This document shows positions 7,456-15,585 of a DNA stretch of 38,477 bases, piece by piece. This DNA comes from JBCCGR01 sp039029195 (GTDB taxonomy: Bacteria; Pseudomonadota; Alphaproteobacteria; Rhizobiales; Rhizobiaceae), in assembly GCA_039029195.1 (NCBI GenBank), contig JBCCGR010000044.1, positions 1-38,477 of the forward strand, in the 5' to 3' direction. A program made the position numbers and the translations under genes. The notes under the pieces are model-generated. The model was not told the DNA's origin. It worked only from the letters and a program-made list of their open reading frames with translations, and did no database searches. Numbering within the stretch: the stretch's first letter is position 1; every line of letters begins with the position of its first letter.

Positions 7456-10400
7456 ATGCATCTCTTAACCGCACAACAGGGCTCGCTCGGCGACACGGAC
7501 GAGGCGATTGATCTGGGTCAATCGCCCGGTGACATTCTTTTTGTTTCTGCGGCGGATACGGAACTTTCCTCCCTTGCGAGCGCGCAGCGGGGGCGGGACT
7601 CAGACGCACTGACCCTGCGCCTTGCCAACATGATGAAGCTTAGTCATCCCATGTCGGTGGATGTGTATGCCGAGCAGACGGTGGCGCACGCAAAGCTGAT
7701 CATTTTGCGATGTCTGGGTGGTGCGAGCTACTGGCAATACGGGCTCGAAAAACTCTACGAAACAGCCTGCGACAACGACATTGCCATGGTTGCGTTGCCG
7801 GGGGACGACAAGCCGGACGCGACGCTCGACCCCTTCAATCGGATTGACGATGAGCAAAGGCTGGCGCTGTGGTCGTATCTGATTGAGGGTGGAGCGCAGA
7901 ACTCTGCGCATTTTCTCGATTATTGCGCATCGCTCGTTGAAAATCGCGATTTGCCACCACCTGCGGCACCGCTCTTAAAGTCTGGATTGTATCTTCCCAA
8001 TATTGCTGCGCCGACCGTTGATGATCTTGGCGAAGGCCATGTGCCGGGCGCACCCACCGTTGCGATCTGTTTTTATCGGGCGCTGGTTCAAAGCGGCAAT
8101 CTGGAACCGGTGGATGCGCTGATTTCCGCGCTGCGGGCGCGAAATCTGAACGTGTTGCCGGTGTTTGTCTCAAGCCTGAAAGACCCGGTGTCAGTGGCGA
8201 CATTGGAGACGCTATTTGAAACCGCCAAACCCGACGTCATCCTCAATCTAACGGGATTTGCCGTGTCTGGTCCGGGTCAGCCCCATGCCGGAACCGTTCT
8301 GGACAGGACCGGCGCGACTGTTTTTCAGACCGTGCTGTCCGCAACAACACTGGATGCCTGGCAGGAATCAGCGCAGGGGTTGCCGGCACGTGATCTGGCG
8401 ATGAACATTGCGCTGCCGGAAATTGATGGCCGGGTCTTTTCCCGCGCCATCGCCTTCAAGGATACGAGCAATTTTGATGAGCGTACCGAATGTGCGCTGG
8501 TGGCCCACAAACCGCTTGCGGACCGGGTGGGCTATGTGGCTGATCTGGCGAAGGCCTGGGCCGATCTGCGGCGTAAAACGGTTGGTGAAAAGAAAGTCGG
8601 TCTGATCCTGGCGAACTACCCAAACCGCGATGGGCGGCTTGGCAATGGGGTCGGTCTTGACACGCCTGCTGGCACCGTGAATGTGCTCAAAGCCATGGCT
8701 TCTCGGGGTTACAACACCGGTGACCTGCCAGCCGACGGCTGCGCGCTGATGGATCTGGTCCAAACCGGGCCGACCAATGCAGCGCATGACGGACGCGAAG
8801 TTCGCGAAACGCTTTCTTCTAATGATTACAATGATTTCTTCGGATCCTTGCCGGTTGAGATTCAGGATGAAGTGACCGCCCGGTGGGGAAGTCCCGAAAC
8901 CGATCCGTTCTTTATGAAGGACGCGGGAGCGTTCGCACTGCCATTGATGCGTTTTGGCAATGTGGCAGTGGGTGTGCAACCGGCGCGCGGCTACAATATC
9001 GATCCGAAAGAGTCCTATCACTCGCCTGATCTGGTGCCGCCCCATGGCTATTTTGCGTTTTACGGCTGGCTTCGAAGGCAATTCAGGGTTGATGCGATAG
9101 CGCATATGGGAAAGCACGGCAATCTGGAATGGCTGCCCGGTAAGGCGCTTTCGCCATCAACGACGTGCTATCCGGAAGCCACACTTGGAGCTGTGCCGCA
9201 TCTTTACCCGTTCATCGTCAATGATCCGGGTGAGGGCACCCAGGCTAAGCGGCGCACCTCTGCGGTGATTATCGACCACCTCACGCCACCGCTAACGCGC
9301 GCAGAGAGCCATGGGCCTCTTAAGGATCTCGAGGCGCTGGTCGATGAGTATTATGAAGCTTCAGGTGGTGATCGCAGGCGGTTGAAGCACCTCAAGACCC
9401 AGATTCTCGATCTGGTGCGTGACATTGGGCTCGATGAGGATGCGGGCATTGCGGCCGACGACGCTGATAGTGACGCGCTTGAAAAGCTAGATGCTCATCT
9501 TTGCGATCTGAAGGAAATGCAGATCAGGGATGGCTTGCACATATTTGGTGCGTCACCCGAGGGGCGATTGAAGACTGATCTGGTGACAGCGCTTGCCCGC
9601 ATTCCGCGCGGGTTGGGCGAGGGACGTGATCAATCGCTGCAGCGCGCGATTGCGCACGACTTTGGTTTTGCGGATTTCGACCCGCTTGATTGCGATTTTT
9701 CTGCTCCGTGGGGTGTTGAGAGGCCCGATGCACTTCAGGCGATATCTAACGATCAATGGCGCAGTTGCGGCGATGCCGTTGAAAGGATTGAAGTCTTCGC
9801 TTCGGGATTGGTCTCAGGCGAGATTGAATGTCCGGCAGAATTTGATCGGACACGGGATGTGCTTTCCGGCATCAAAGACTCTGTTGAACCCGCCGTCGCC
9901 CTATGCGGCAAACGGGAGATTGACGGATTTCTGACCGCGCTTTCGGGGTACTTCGTGTCGCCCGGACCATCTGGTGCACCCACACGGGGTCGGCTTGATG
10001 TCCTGCCCACCGGACGAAATTTTTATTCGGTCGACAGCCGATCAATCCCTACCCAGGCGGCGTGGTATCTGGGACAGAAATCAGCCGATCTGCTTTTGAA
10101 ACGCCACCGCCAGGAGCATGGCGAGTGGCCGAAAGCGCTCGGGCTTTCCGCCTGGGGCACATCCAACATGCGCACCGGCGGGGATGATATTGCGCAGGCC
10201 ATGGCCCTGATTGGCGCGCGACCGGTCTGGGAGCCCACCTCCCGTCGTGTGACGGGCTATGAAATCATCACTCTGGCCGAGCTTGGCAGGCCGCGCATTG
10301 ACGTGACCTTGCGGATATCCGGCTTTTTCCGTGATGCCTTTCCCCAGCAGATTAATCTTTTTGATCAGGCCGTTGCAGCGATTGCCGCGCTTGAAGAGGA

Positions 10401-11193
10401 CGAGGCTGATAATCCCATCTCGGCGGCTGTGGCGCGGGAAGCTGCTGCAAAGATCGCGCAGGGGATGGACGCAGATTTGGCGAAACGGCAAGCAGGCCAT
10501 CGTATTTTCGGGTCAAAACCCGGCGCCTATGGGGCCGGGCTCCAAGCCCTGATTGATGAGAAAGGATGGGCCAATCGTGGCGATCTGGCGGAAGCCTATC
10601 TGCAGTGGGGTGCGTTTGCCTATGGGGTGAAGAGCGACGGCGATGCCGCCCGTGATGCGCTGGAAAGCCGCCTCGGCGCGCTGGATGCCATTGTCCACAA
10701 TCAGGATAATCGCGAGCACGATCTTCTCGACAGCGATGATTATTATCAATTCGAAGGTGGTATGGCGGCGGCGGCTGAGCATGTTTCGGGTGCCCGACCG
10801 ACGATCTATCACAATGATCATTCCCGCCCCGAACGCCCGGTGATCCGCACGCTGGAAGAAGAAATCGGGCGGGTGGTACGTGGTCGCGTCACGAACCCAA
10901 AATGGATTTCGGGTGTGATGCGCCACGGCTACAAAGGCGCTTTCGAAATTGCCGCCACAGTCGACTATCTCTTTGCTTTTTCCGCAACCACGGGCGCCGT
11001 CAGGGATCATCATTTCGATGCGGTTTACAGGGCCTTCGTTGCGGATGATTCTGTGCGGGAGTTCATGGCTGACAAAAACCCTGCGGCCTTAAAAGAACTG
11101 TGCGACCGGCTGCTTGAAGCGCTCGACCGGGATCTGTGGACGGCGCGCAGCAATTCCGCTCGATTTGATCTTGAGCAACTGGCACGCGCGTAA
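7456..11193 (+). CDS. cobN: Cobaltochelatase subunit CobN
   Basis: This 1245-residue protein is the large subunit of the ATP-dependent cobaltochelatase, which inserts Co(II) into hydrogenobyrinic acid a,c-diamide late in the aerobic pathway. Length is close to that of known CobN (about 1250-1280). Conserved CobN/BchH blocks are visible. They include LGNGVGLDTPAGTVNVLKAM near 395-415, PARGYNIDPKESYHSPDLVP, MGKHGNLEWLPGK at 551-563, and SAWGTSNMRTGGDDIAQA in the C-terminal half. The partner AAA+ subunits CobS and CobT are not in the window, as is common because they often lie elsewhere. The ATG overlaps no upstream gene and follows cobW by 40 bp. Confidence 0.97.
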   Translation: MHLLTAQQGSLGDTDEAIDLGQSPGDILFVSAADTELSSLASAQRGRDSDALTLRLANMMKLSHPMSVDVYAEQTVAHAKLIILRCLGGASYWQYGLEKLYETACDNDIAMVALPGDDKPDATLDPFNRIDDEQRLALWSYLIEGGAQNSAHFLDYCASLVENRDLPPPAAPLLKSGLYLPNIAAPTVDDLGEGHVPGAPTVAICFYRALVQSGNLEPVDALISALRARNLNVLPVFVSSLKDPVSVATLETLFETAKPDVILNLTGFAVSGPGQPHAGTVLDRTGATVFQTVLSATTLDAWQESAQGLPARDLAMNIALPEIDGRVFSRAIAFKDTSNFDERTECALVAHKPLADRVGYVADLAKAWADLRRKTVGEKKVGLILANYPNRDGRLGNGVGLDTPAGTVNVLKAMASRGYNTGDLPADGCALMDLVQTGPTNAAHDGREVRETLSSNDYNDFFGSLPVEIQDEVTARWGSPETDPFFMKDAGAFALPLMRFGNVAVGVQPARGYNIDPKESYHSPDLVPPHGYFAFYGWLRRQFRVDAIAHMGKHGNLEWLPGKALSPSTTCYPEATLGAVPHLYPFIVNDPGEGTQAKRRTSAVIIDHLTPPLTRAESHGPLKDLEALVDEYYEASGGDRRRLKHLKTQILDLVRDIGLDEDAGIAADDADSDALEKLDAHLCDLKEMQIRDGLHIFGASPEGRLKTDLVTALARIPRGLGEGRDQSLQRAIAHDFGFADFDPLDCDFSAPWGVERPDALQAISNDQWRSCGDAVERIEVFASGLVSGEIECPAEFDRTRDVLSGIKDSVEPAVALCGKREIDGFLTALSGYFVSPGPSGAPTRGRLDVLPTGRNFYSVDSRSIPTQAAWYLGQKSADLLLKRHRQEHGEWPKALGLSAWGTSNMRTGGDDIAQAMALIGARPVWEPTSRRVTGYEIITLAELGRPRIDVTLRISGFFRDAFPQQINLFDQAVAAIAALEEDEADNPISAAVAREAAAKIAQGMDADLAKRQAGHRIFGSKPGAYGAGLQALIDEKGWANRGDLAEAYLQWGAFAYGVKSDGDAARDALESRLGALDAIVHNQDNREHDLLDSDDYYQFEGGMAAAAEHVSGARPTIYHNDHSRPERPVIRTLEEEIGRVVRGRVTNPKWISGVMRHGYKGAFEIAATVDYLFAFSATTGAVRDHHFDAVYRAFVADDSVREFMADKNPAALKELCDRLLEALDRDLWTARSNSARFDLEQLARA

Positions 11194-11205
11194 TTTTTTG
11201 CCTTG

Positions 11206-11232
11206 GAGAATGGCGAACGAACCGTCATTCTC
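11206..11232 (+). other. Small intergenic hairpin between cobN and cobO
   Basis: GAGAATGGCG at 11206-11215 pairs with CGTCATTCTC at 11223-11232 (10 bp with one G-U, 7-nt loop) in the 66-bp cobN-cobO gap. No T-run follows, so it is not a standard terminator. It could stabilise or help process the transcript, or be a remnant of a palindromic repeat, since it also contains CGTCATTC. Confidence 0.35.
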
Positions 11233-11259
11233 TCAACAATCCGGAACGATGAGGACGCA

Positions 11260-11898
11260 ATGGCTCAGAAATCTGAAAAACTGGCTTCGATGACTGAAGA
11301 AGAGCTCAATGCGCGCCATGCCGACAAGATGAAGCGCAAAAAGGCGGCCCGCGATAAGATCATTGCGACCAAGACCATCGAGAAGGGTCTCACCATCGTT
11401 CACACCGGCAAAGGCAAGGGCAAATCCACCGCGGCCTTCGGCATGGTGTTTCGTGCACTCGGTAACGGTATGAAAGTCGGCGTCGTTCAGTTCGTGAAAG
11501 GCAAGTGGTCAACCGGCGAACGGGCCGTTCTCGAAAAGCTTGGCGATCAGGTGACCCTGGAGACCATGGGTGAGGGCTTCACCTGGGAGACGCAGGATCG
11601 CCAAAGGGACATCGATGCTGCCCGCGCCGCCTGGGACAAGGCCAAAGCCATGATCCTGGATGATGAGCACGACATGGTGCTGTGCGACGAACTCAACATC
11701 GTGTTGCGCTACGACTACCTGCCGTTGGACGAAATCATCGAGGTTTTGAAGGCGAAGCCGGAGATGAAGCATGTCATCATCACCGGACGCAATGCCAAGG
11801 ATGATCTGATCGAGATCGCCGATCTTGTGACCGATATGACGATGGTCAAACACCCGTTCCGCTCCGGTGTGAAGGCACAGGTTGGGATCGAATTCTGA
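11260..11898 (+). CDS. cobO: Corrinoid adenosyltransferase
   Basis: A 212-residue CobA/CobO-type ATP:co(I)rrinoid adenosyltransferase that attaches the 5'-deoxyadenosyl group to cobyrinic acid a,c-diamide after cobalt insertion. The characteristic P-loop GKGKGKST is at residues 50-57. It is followed by FRALGNGMKVGVVQFVKG and the DELNIVLRYDYL block, and ends in HPFRSGVKAQVGIEF. The N-terminal 40 residues are lysine- and glutamate-rich, as in other CobO proteins. ATG 11260 is chosen over an in-frame TTG at 11203 because GAGGA sits 6 bases upstream, and the encoded MAQKSEKL start matches the usual length. It lies 66 bp after cobN and is most likely in the same operon. Confidence 0.96.
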   Translation: MAQKSEKLASMTEEELNARHADKMKRKKAARDKIIATKTIEKGLTIVHTGKGKGKSTAAFGMVFRALGNGMKVGVVQFVKGKWSTGERAVLEKLGDQVTLETMGEGFTWETQDRQRDIDAARAAWDKAKAMILDDEHDMVLCDELNIVLRYDYLPLDEIIEVLKAKPEMKHVIITGRNAKDDLIEIADLVTDMTMVKHPFRSGVKAQVGIEF

Positions 11899-11907
11899 CG
11901 AACGTTT

Positions 11908-12351
11908 ATGGCGCAACCTTCTCACATACGTCGGGCTGAAATCAGCGACACGGAAGGCATTAGAGCCTGTATTGAAGCGGCTTATTCGGTTTATCAGGAT
12001 CGCATTGCCGACCTGCCGGATGTCGCGGCGGAAATCGAGGATCAAATCCGCAACGACACCGTGCTCGTGCAGATATACGATGAGCAAATTTCTGGATGCG
12101 CTGTGCTTGATCTTGCCGCGGAACGGGCAAAGCTCGTCAATATTGCTGTTTCTCCGCTATCTTCGGGCAAAGGGCTGGGCAAGGCGCTCATCCTCGAATG
12201 TGAGCGCGTTTGCATTACTCACCGCTGCAACGAGCTCGACCTTGTGACCCACACAAACATGCAAGGCAACATTGATTTGTACACCCACCTCGGCTGGCGC
12301 GAGACCGGGCGCAGTGGCAACAAGGTCAATATGACCAAGACCTTGAGTTAG
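11908..12351 (+). CDS. GNAT-family N-acetyltransferase
   Basis: A 147-residue single-domain GNAT protein. The fold is recognisable from IRRAEISDTEGIRACI at the N-terminus. The acetyl-CoA pyrophosphate loop variant SSGKGLGKALI is near residues 90-100, and a late LYTHLGWRETGR strand-helix follows. The substrate cannot be predicted. It starts 9 bp after cobO and probably shares its transcript, but no GNAT step is known in B12 synthesis, so this is likely a passenger or marks the end of the cobPWNO operon. A short hairpin TAGGCC-tcc-GGCCTA at its stop codon separates it from the convergent DUF454 gene. Confidence 0.85.
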   Translation: MAQPSHIRRAEISDTEGIRACIEAAYSVYQDRIADLPDVAAEIEDQIRNDTVLVQIYDEQISGCAVLDLAAERAKLVNIAVSPLSSGKGLGKALILECERVCITHRCNELDLVTHTNMQGNIDLYTHLGWRETGRSGNKVNMTKTLS

Positions 12352-12360
12352 GCCTCCGGC

Positions 12361-12720
12361 CTATTCAGGTGGCAGGGGGCGGGTGAGCAGAAATGTGGCA
12401 ACAGCGGCCAAAACCACTGCCTGCACGGCGATAATCCAGCCCGCAGCGCCCAGCACCCAACTGATCCCCAATGTGGCAAGCATGCTGATTGCGGCGAGGC
12501 GCTTGGCGTTCTTCGAGATCGCACCGTGCCGGTTCCATTCTTCAATGGGTGGGCCGAGCTTTGGATGATCTAAAAGCCAGGAGTGAAGCCGCTCTGACCC
12601 TCTGGCGAAACAAAAGGCTGCGATGAGCAGAAACACCGTTGTGGGAAGCAACGGAACCACGATTCCGATCAGGCCGACGACAAGGCTGATACAGCCAAGC
12701 AGGATCCACACTGGTCTCAT
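12361..12720 (-). CDS. DUF454 (YbaN-like) inner-membrane protein
   Basis: A 119-residue small membrane protein. It begins MRPVWILLGCISLVVGLIGI and carries the family hallmark VPLLPTTVFLLIAAFCFARGS, then LHSWLLDHPKLG. Two further hydrophobic segments follow near the C-terminus, giving about four membrane segments. This pattern defines the DUF454/YbaN family, whose function is unknown. ATG 12720 is used because family members start directly with the first membrane helix, whereas the longer reading starts at TTG 12753. It is convergent with the acetyltransferase gene and divergent from the TerB-like gene. Confidence 0.85.
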   Translation of the reverse strand: MRPVWILLGCISLVVGLIGIVVPLLPTTVFLLIAAFCFARGSERLHSWLLDHPKLGPPIEEWNRHGAISKNAKRLAAISMLATLGISWVLGAAGWIIAVQAVVLAAVATFLLTRPLPPE

Positions 12721-12875
12721 CTCAAGCGTCCACACCTGGTCGAGTTGGATCAAAATTCATGGGTTTGGAGTGCGGTTCTGCACTTGTGATGCCTCTTGAT
12801 CGCCCGAAAAAGGCCGCAAGATTCGTGATTTGGCCAAATTTCGCTAGAATTGGGCATGCGAATCGGGGTGCGTCC

Positions 12876-13304
12876 ATGTTTGACGTGGTGATCCAATATC
12901 TTGAGCGGATGTCTGATGGCGAAGCACGTGGCTTTGACCAGAAAGATCGAAATCTGGCCATTGCCGCGTTGTTTTACCATCTAATGGCGATCGACGACAT
13001 TATCCACCCCGATGAGGTGGAGCGATATCGAGAAGTGCTTGTTCGCCGGTTCGGTATCTCGGGTGATCGTCTTAACGACATGATGGACGAGGCGCGTTCG
13101 ACCGAAGCGCAGTTTTCCGGCCTTTTTCCGCTCACAACCATCATCAATCACGAATGTGATGAAGCCCAGAAACAGTCGATCCTGGCACAGATGATGGATC
13201 TCGCCGGTTCCGATGGAGAGTTTCACCCGCTGGAGCTGGAGATGATTTTCAACACCGCGGAACTCCTGAAATTACCAACGCCTCAGATATCCAACGCTGC
13301 CTGA
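12876..13304 (+). CDS. TerB-like helical protein (first copy)
   Basis: A 142-residue, all-helical protein of the TerB superfamily. The N-terminal half has a metal-site-like MAIDDIIHPDEVERYREVL and the C-terminal half repeats it as AGSDGEFHPLELEMIF. These D-x-x-x-HP-x-E patterns are typical of TerB domains. The family is named after tellurite resistance but most members have no known role. The start is set at ATG 12876 (MFDVVIQYLERM), because the extra 39 codons in the longer reading lack domain character and overlap the likely promoter region. A TAGAAT hexamer just upstream (12845-12850) could be a -10 box. A second TerB-like gene follows at 13945. Confidence 0.72.
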   Translation: MFDVVIQYLERMSDGEARGFDQKDRNLAIAALFYHLMAIDDIIHPDEVERYREVLVRRFGISGDRLNDMMDEARSTEAQFSGLFPLTTIINHECDEAQKQSILAQMMDLAGSDGEFHPLELEMIFNTAELLKLPTPQISNAA

Positions 13305-13375
13305 AAGGCTGGCGTTGCGACCTGGTGCCAAGGGTGCAAGCATGCGAGCTTTGATCCTCGAACGGCCCGCCTCTC

Positions 13376-13849
13376 ATGCTGACACTTCACAGAACCTGCC
13401 TGCCGGAATGGGTGGATTTCAACAACCATATGCGGGACGCCTATTATGTTTTGGTGATCAGTTTCGCCAATGATCAGACCATGGATGAGCTTGGCATGGG
13501 GCCGCGCTACCTGAACGCCACCGGGCGCACACTCTACAATCTCGACACGCGGATCAAATATCTGAAAGAGGCGCATGGAGGCGATGAGCTGACGGTTGAA
13601 ATGCTGCTGATTGATGCGGACCAAAAACGGCTGCACCTTCATTCCACGATCCGCAATCGGTCGAGTGGCATTGCACTGGCGGTGAATGAAAGCGTGCTTC
13701 TGCATGTCAATCAGAACAAGGACAGCATTGGTGGCCCTAAATCTGAAGCGTTTCCGGAAAATGTTCGCTCACTCGTCGAGCAGCGTTTTAAACGGGATTC
13801 GGCGTTCGAACCCCACTTGCGTGTGGGTGACATTGGTTGGGGACGCTGA
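13376..13849 (+). CDS. Hotdog-fold acyl-CoA thioesterase
   Basis: A 157-residue single hotdog domain. The N-terminal PEWVDFNNHMRDAYYVLV matches the active-site segment of 4-hydroxybenzoyl-CoA-type thioesterases, and the tyrosines and aspartate after NHM are typical. The pattern is closest to the thioesterases linked to carnitine and betainyl-CoA metabolism, though the substrate cannot be fixed from sequence. A second conserved stretch, TLYNLDTRIKYLKEAHGGDEL, forms the central helix and following strand. It lies between two TerB-like genes on the same strand, 71 bp after the first and 95 bp before the second, with no B12 link visible. Confidence 0.78.
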   Translation: MLTLHRTCLPEWVDFNNHMRDAYYVLVISFANDQTMDELGMGPRYLNATGRTLYNLDTRIKYLKEAHGGDELTVEMLLIDADQKRLHLHSTIRNRSSGIALAVNESVLLHVNQNKDSIGGPKSEAFPENVRSLVEQRFKRDSAFEPHLRVGDIGWGR

Positions 13850-13944
13850 AATCCCAGGCGTAGGCATGCCTGCTTGATCGGCAACCTAATCGCAAACTAA
13901 GGTGTCATCTTTGGCGCGATTCCGTCAGTGAGGATGAGGGGCAA

Positions 13945-14385
13945 ATGGGCATTCTTGATCGGGTGCGGGAGTTTGTGGGCAATCAAAGCGCAGTCAAACG
14001 CGTGGCCGACGATGAGATACTGATTGCCGAGATCATTCTGCTCATTCGTTTGCTGTTTGCTGACGGCGTTTTGAAGCCGGCGGAAACCCGGTATTTTCAG
14101 CAATTGTGCGTTGCTGCTTTCAACATCCCTGAAGACGAATTCGCCGAAGTGATGCAGTTCGTTCGAAATTTTGGCTACGAGACCAGCGCCGAACAGGCCG
14201 CCGCTGTGTTTGAGGAAATGCCGCTGCTGCACAAGCGCCGGATCCTGGTGCGCATGTTGTCCGTGGCGAAAGCCGACAACGAATTGCACCAAACGGAGCT
14301 CGATATGATTCGCCGAACGGCAAGCCTGCTCGGCGTGTCCGCAGAGGAACTGTTGGCAGCACGGGAAGCGGGGGAAGCACCGTAG
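13945..14385 (+). CDS. TerB-like helical protein (second copy)
   Basis: A 146-residue TerB-superfamily protein. Acidic, helical repeats are visible as RLLFADGVLKPAETRYFQQL (about 35-54) and SVAKADNELHQTELDMIRRT (about 110-129). These place conserved Asp and Glu residues like those of the first copy at 12876. No signal peptide or membrane segment is seen, so it is probably cytoplasmic. Function unknown; a link to tellurite is only by family name. It is oriented with the B12 genes but separated from the next gene by a 264-bp gap, so it probably ends its own unit. Confidence 0.72.
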   Translation: MGILDRVREFVGNQSAVKRVADDEILIAEIILLIRLLFADGVLKPAETRYFQQLCVAAFNIPEDEFAEVMQFVRNFGYETSAEQAAAVFEEMPLLHKRRILVRMLSVAKADNELHQTELDMIRRTASLLGVSAEELLAAREAGEAP

Positions 14386-14649
14386 AAACACCGAAGTCGT
14401 TGATGCGTCGCACATTGCGTGACCGGTGGCGTGTTTGTGTTTGACCGCTGCTCATGCCGTCTCTAACGTGACTTTCCATTCGACGGTGCCTCGCGGTTTG
14501 CGTCCAGCGCGTTCCCGCAAAGAGGCTGAAACGATTTCGGTGCGGTTGACCCCAATCGGGAACCAAATCCGAACCGCTCGGCAAATCTGGCTCGGCTTTC
14601 GTCGCGGCCAGCTTGGCGCTGTTGTTTGAATGATCAATGGAGCGTCACG
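14386..14649. other. 264-bp intergenic region before the cobH operon
   Basis: No convincing gene is seen. The stretch contains several inverted repeats: CCTCGCGG near 14491 against CCGC-AAA-GAGG near 14527, TTTGCG against CGCAAA within it, and GCGGTT near 14542 against AACCGC near 14573. It is therefore likely to fold as RNA and probably holds the promoter of the downstream operon. Canonical B12-riboswitch cores were searched for by eye on both strands and not found. A minus-strand reading of about 60 codons covers part of it but lacks any recognisable feature. Confidence 0.4.
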
Positions 14650-14898
14650 ATGAAATCTCTTTTTTCCGCAGCAGTACTGATCGTCTCACTGGTGGCTCAT
14701 GCGGGGTTTGCTGGCTCTGCCCATGCCCATTGGGGACATGTGGGTGAAGTGGCTGGCCACGGACACTGGATCGCACTGGGGGCTGTCATTGGTGCGGCTG
14801 CATTGGCAGCGCTTTTGGCCCGTTTCAGAAACGAGGACGAGGATGAAGAAGAAGACCGCGAGGACGTGTCCGACGAGGCTGAAGCAGAACCGGCCTGA
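14650..14898 (+). CDS. Small His-rich membrane protein next to cobH
   Basis: An 82-residue protein with an N-terminal signal-like hydrophobic segment (LFSAAVLIVSLVAHAGFAG) ending in SAHAH. A short periplasmic loop with several histidines follows (HAHWGHVGEVAGHGHW). Then comes a second membrane segment (IALGAVIGAAALAALLARF) and an acidic cytoplasmic tail (EDEDEEEDREDV). Similar tiny proteins occur beside B12 genes in other alphaproteobacteria, from memory, but I cannot confirm the family name. The histidine loop suggests metal contact, perhaps cobalt, which is speculative. It ends 30 bp before cobH and is probably translated from the same message. ATG 14650 starts directly at the signal segment. 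Confidence 0.7.
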   Translation: MKSLFSAAVLIVSLVAHAGFAGSAHAHWGHVGEVAGHGHWIALGAVIGAAALAALLARFRNEDEDEEEDREDVSDEAEAEPA

Positions 14899-14928
14899 CC
14901 GGATCCCTTCGCGCGGTTTTGAGACCTG

Positions 14929-15585
14929 ATGACTGCCAATCTGTACGAAAAGAATCCGGAAGCGATTTATCGGCAATCGTTCGACACGATTGTCGAAGAG
15001 GCGGCGCTGGATCGGTTCTCGCCGGGTGAACGGGATGTGGCCATCCGCGTCATACATGCATGCGGCATGGTGGATGCGGCAGAGCAATTGGTGTTTTCAT
15101 CCGAGGCCGTATCAATTGGCAGGCAGGCGCTGCAAAACGGCGCCCCGATCCTTTGCGATGTGGAAATGGTGCGATCCGGCATCATTCGGCGCCTTCTTCC
15201 CGCCGAAAATGAAGTGATCTGTACGCTGGACGAAGCGGGTGTAGCCAACCATGCCAAGTCGATTGGAAATACACGTTCGGCGGCGGCGGTTGATTTCTGG
15301 GATGCCCATCTTGATGGGGCTGTCGTGGTGGTTGGCAATGCCCCGACTGCGTTGTTTTACCTGTTGGAGAAACTTGAGCATTCCGTGTCAAAGCCAACTC
15401 TTATTCTTGGCTTTCCCGTCGGGTTCGTAGGAGCGGCTGAATCGAAACAGGCACTGATTGAGAACGCTCTGAACGTGCCATTCATCGCGCTTCGCGGGCG
15501 GCGAGGTGGCTCTGCTATCGCCGCCGCCGCGCTCAATGCGCTTGCCGCAGGTCTCAAATCAGCAACCGGGCAGGACGTGACATGA
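14929..15585 (+). CDS. cobH: Precorrin-8X methylmutase
   Basis: This 218-residue enzyme shifts the methyl group from C11 to C12 to form hydrogenobyrinic acid. The catalytic histidine falls exactly at His43 in RVIHACGMVD, the same position as in the characterised Pseudomonas denitrificans CobH. Other family blocks are GAPILCDVEMVRSGI, NAPTALFYLLE, and GFPVGFVGAAESKQAL. Length is typical (about 210-220). It begins the five-gene overlapping block cobH-cobL-cobI-cobJ-cobM. Its stop overlaps the cobL start as ATGA. Confidence 0.96.
   Translation: MTANLYEKNPEAIYRQSFDTIVEEAALDRFSPGERDVAIRVIHACGMVDAAEQLVFSSEAVSIGRQALQNGAPILCDVEMVRSGIIRRLLPAENEVICTLDEAGVANHAKSIGNTRSAAAVDFWDAHLDGAVVVVGNAPTALFYLLEKLEHSVSKPTLILGFPVGFVGAAESKQALIENALNVPFIALRGRRGGSAIAAAALNALAAGLKSATGQDVT

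Noticed and set aside
8368..9117. Minus-strand frame of 249 codons inside cobN
   Set aside because: CobN is continuous and conserved over this stretch. The antisense reading is a consequence of codon bias.
14452..14637. Minus-strand 61-codon frame in the gap before the small membrane protein
   Set aside because: No ribosome-binding site or known domain. It lies in a region rich in inverted repeats and in a likely promoter.
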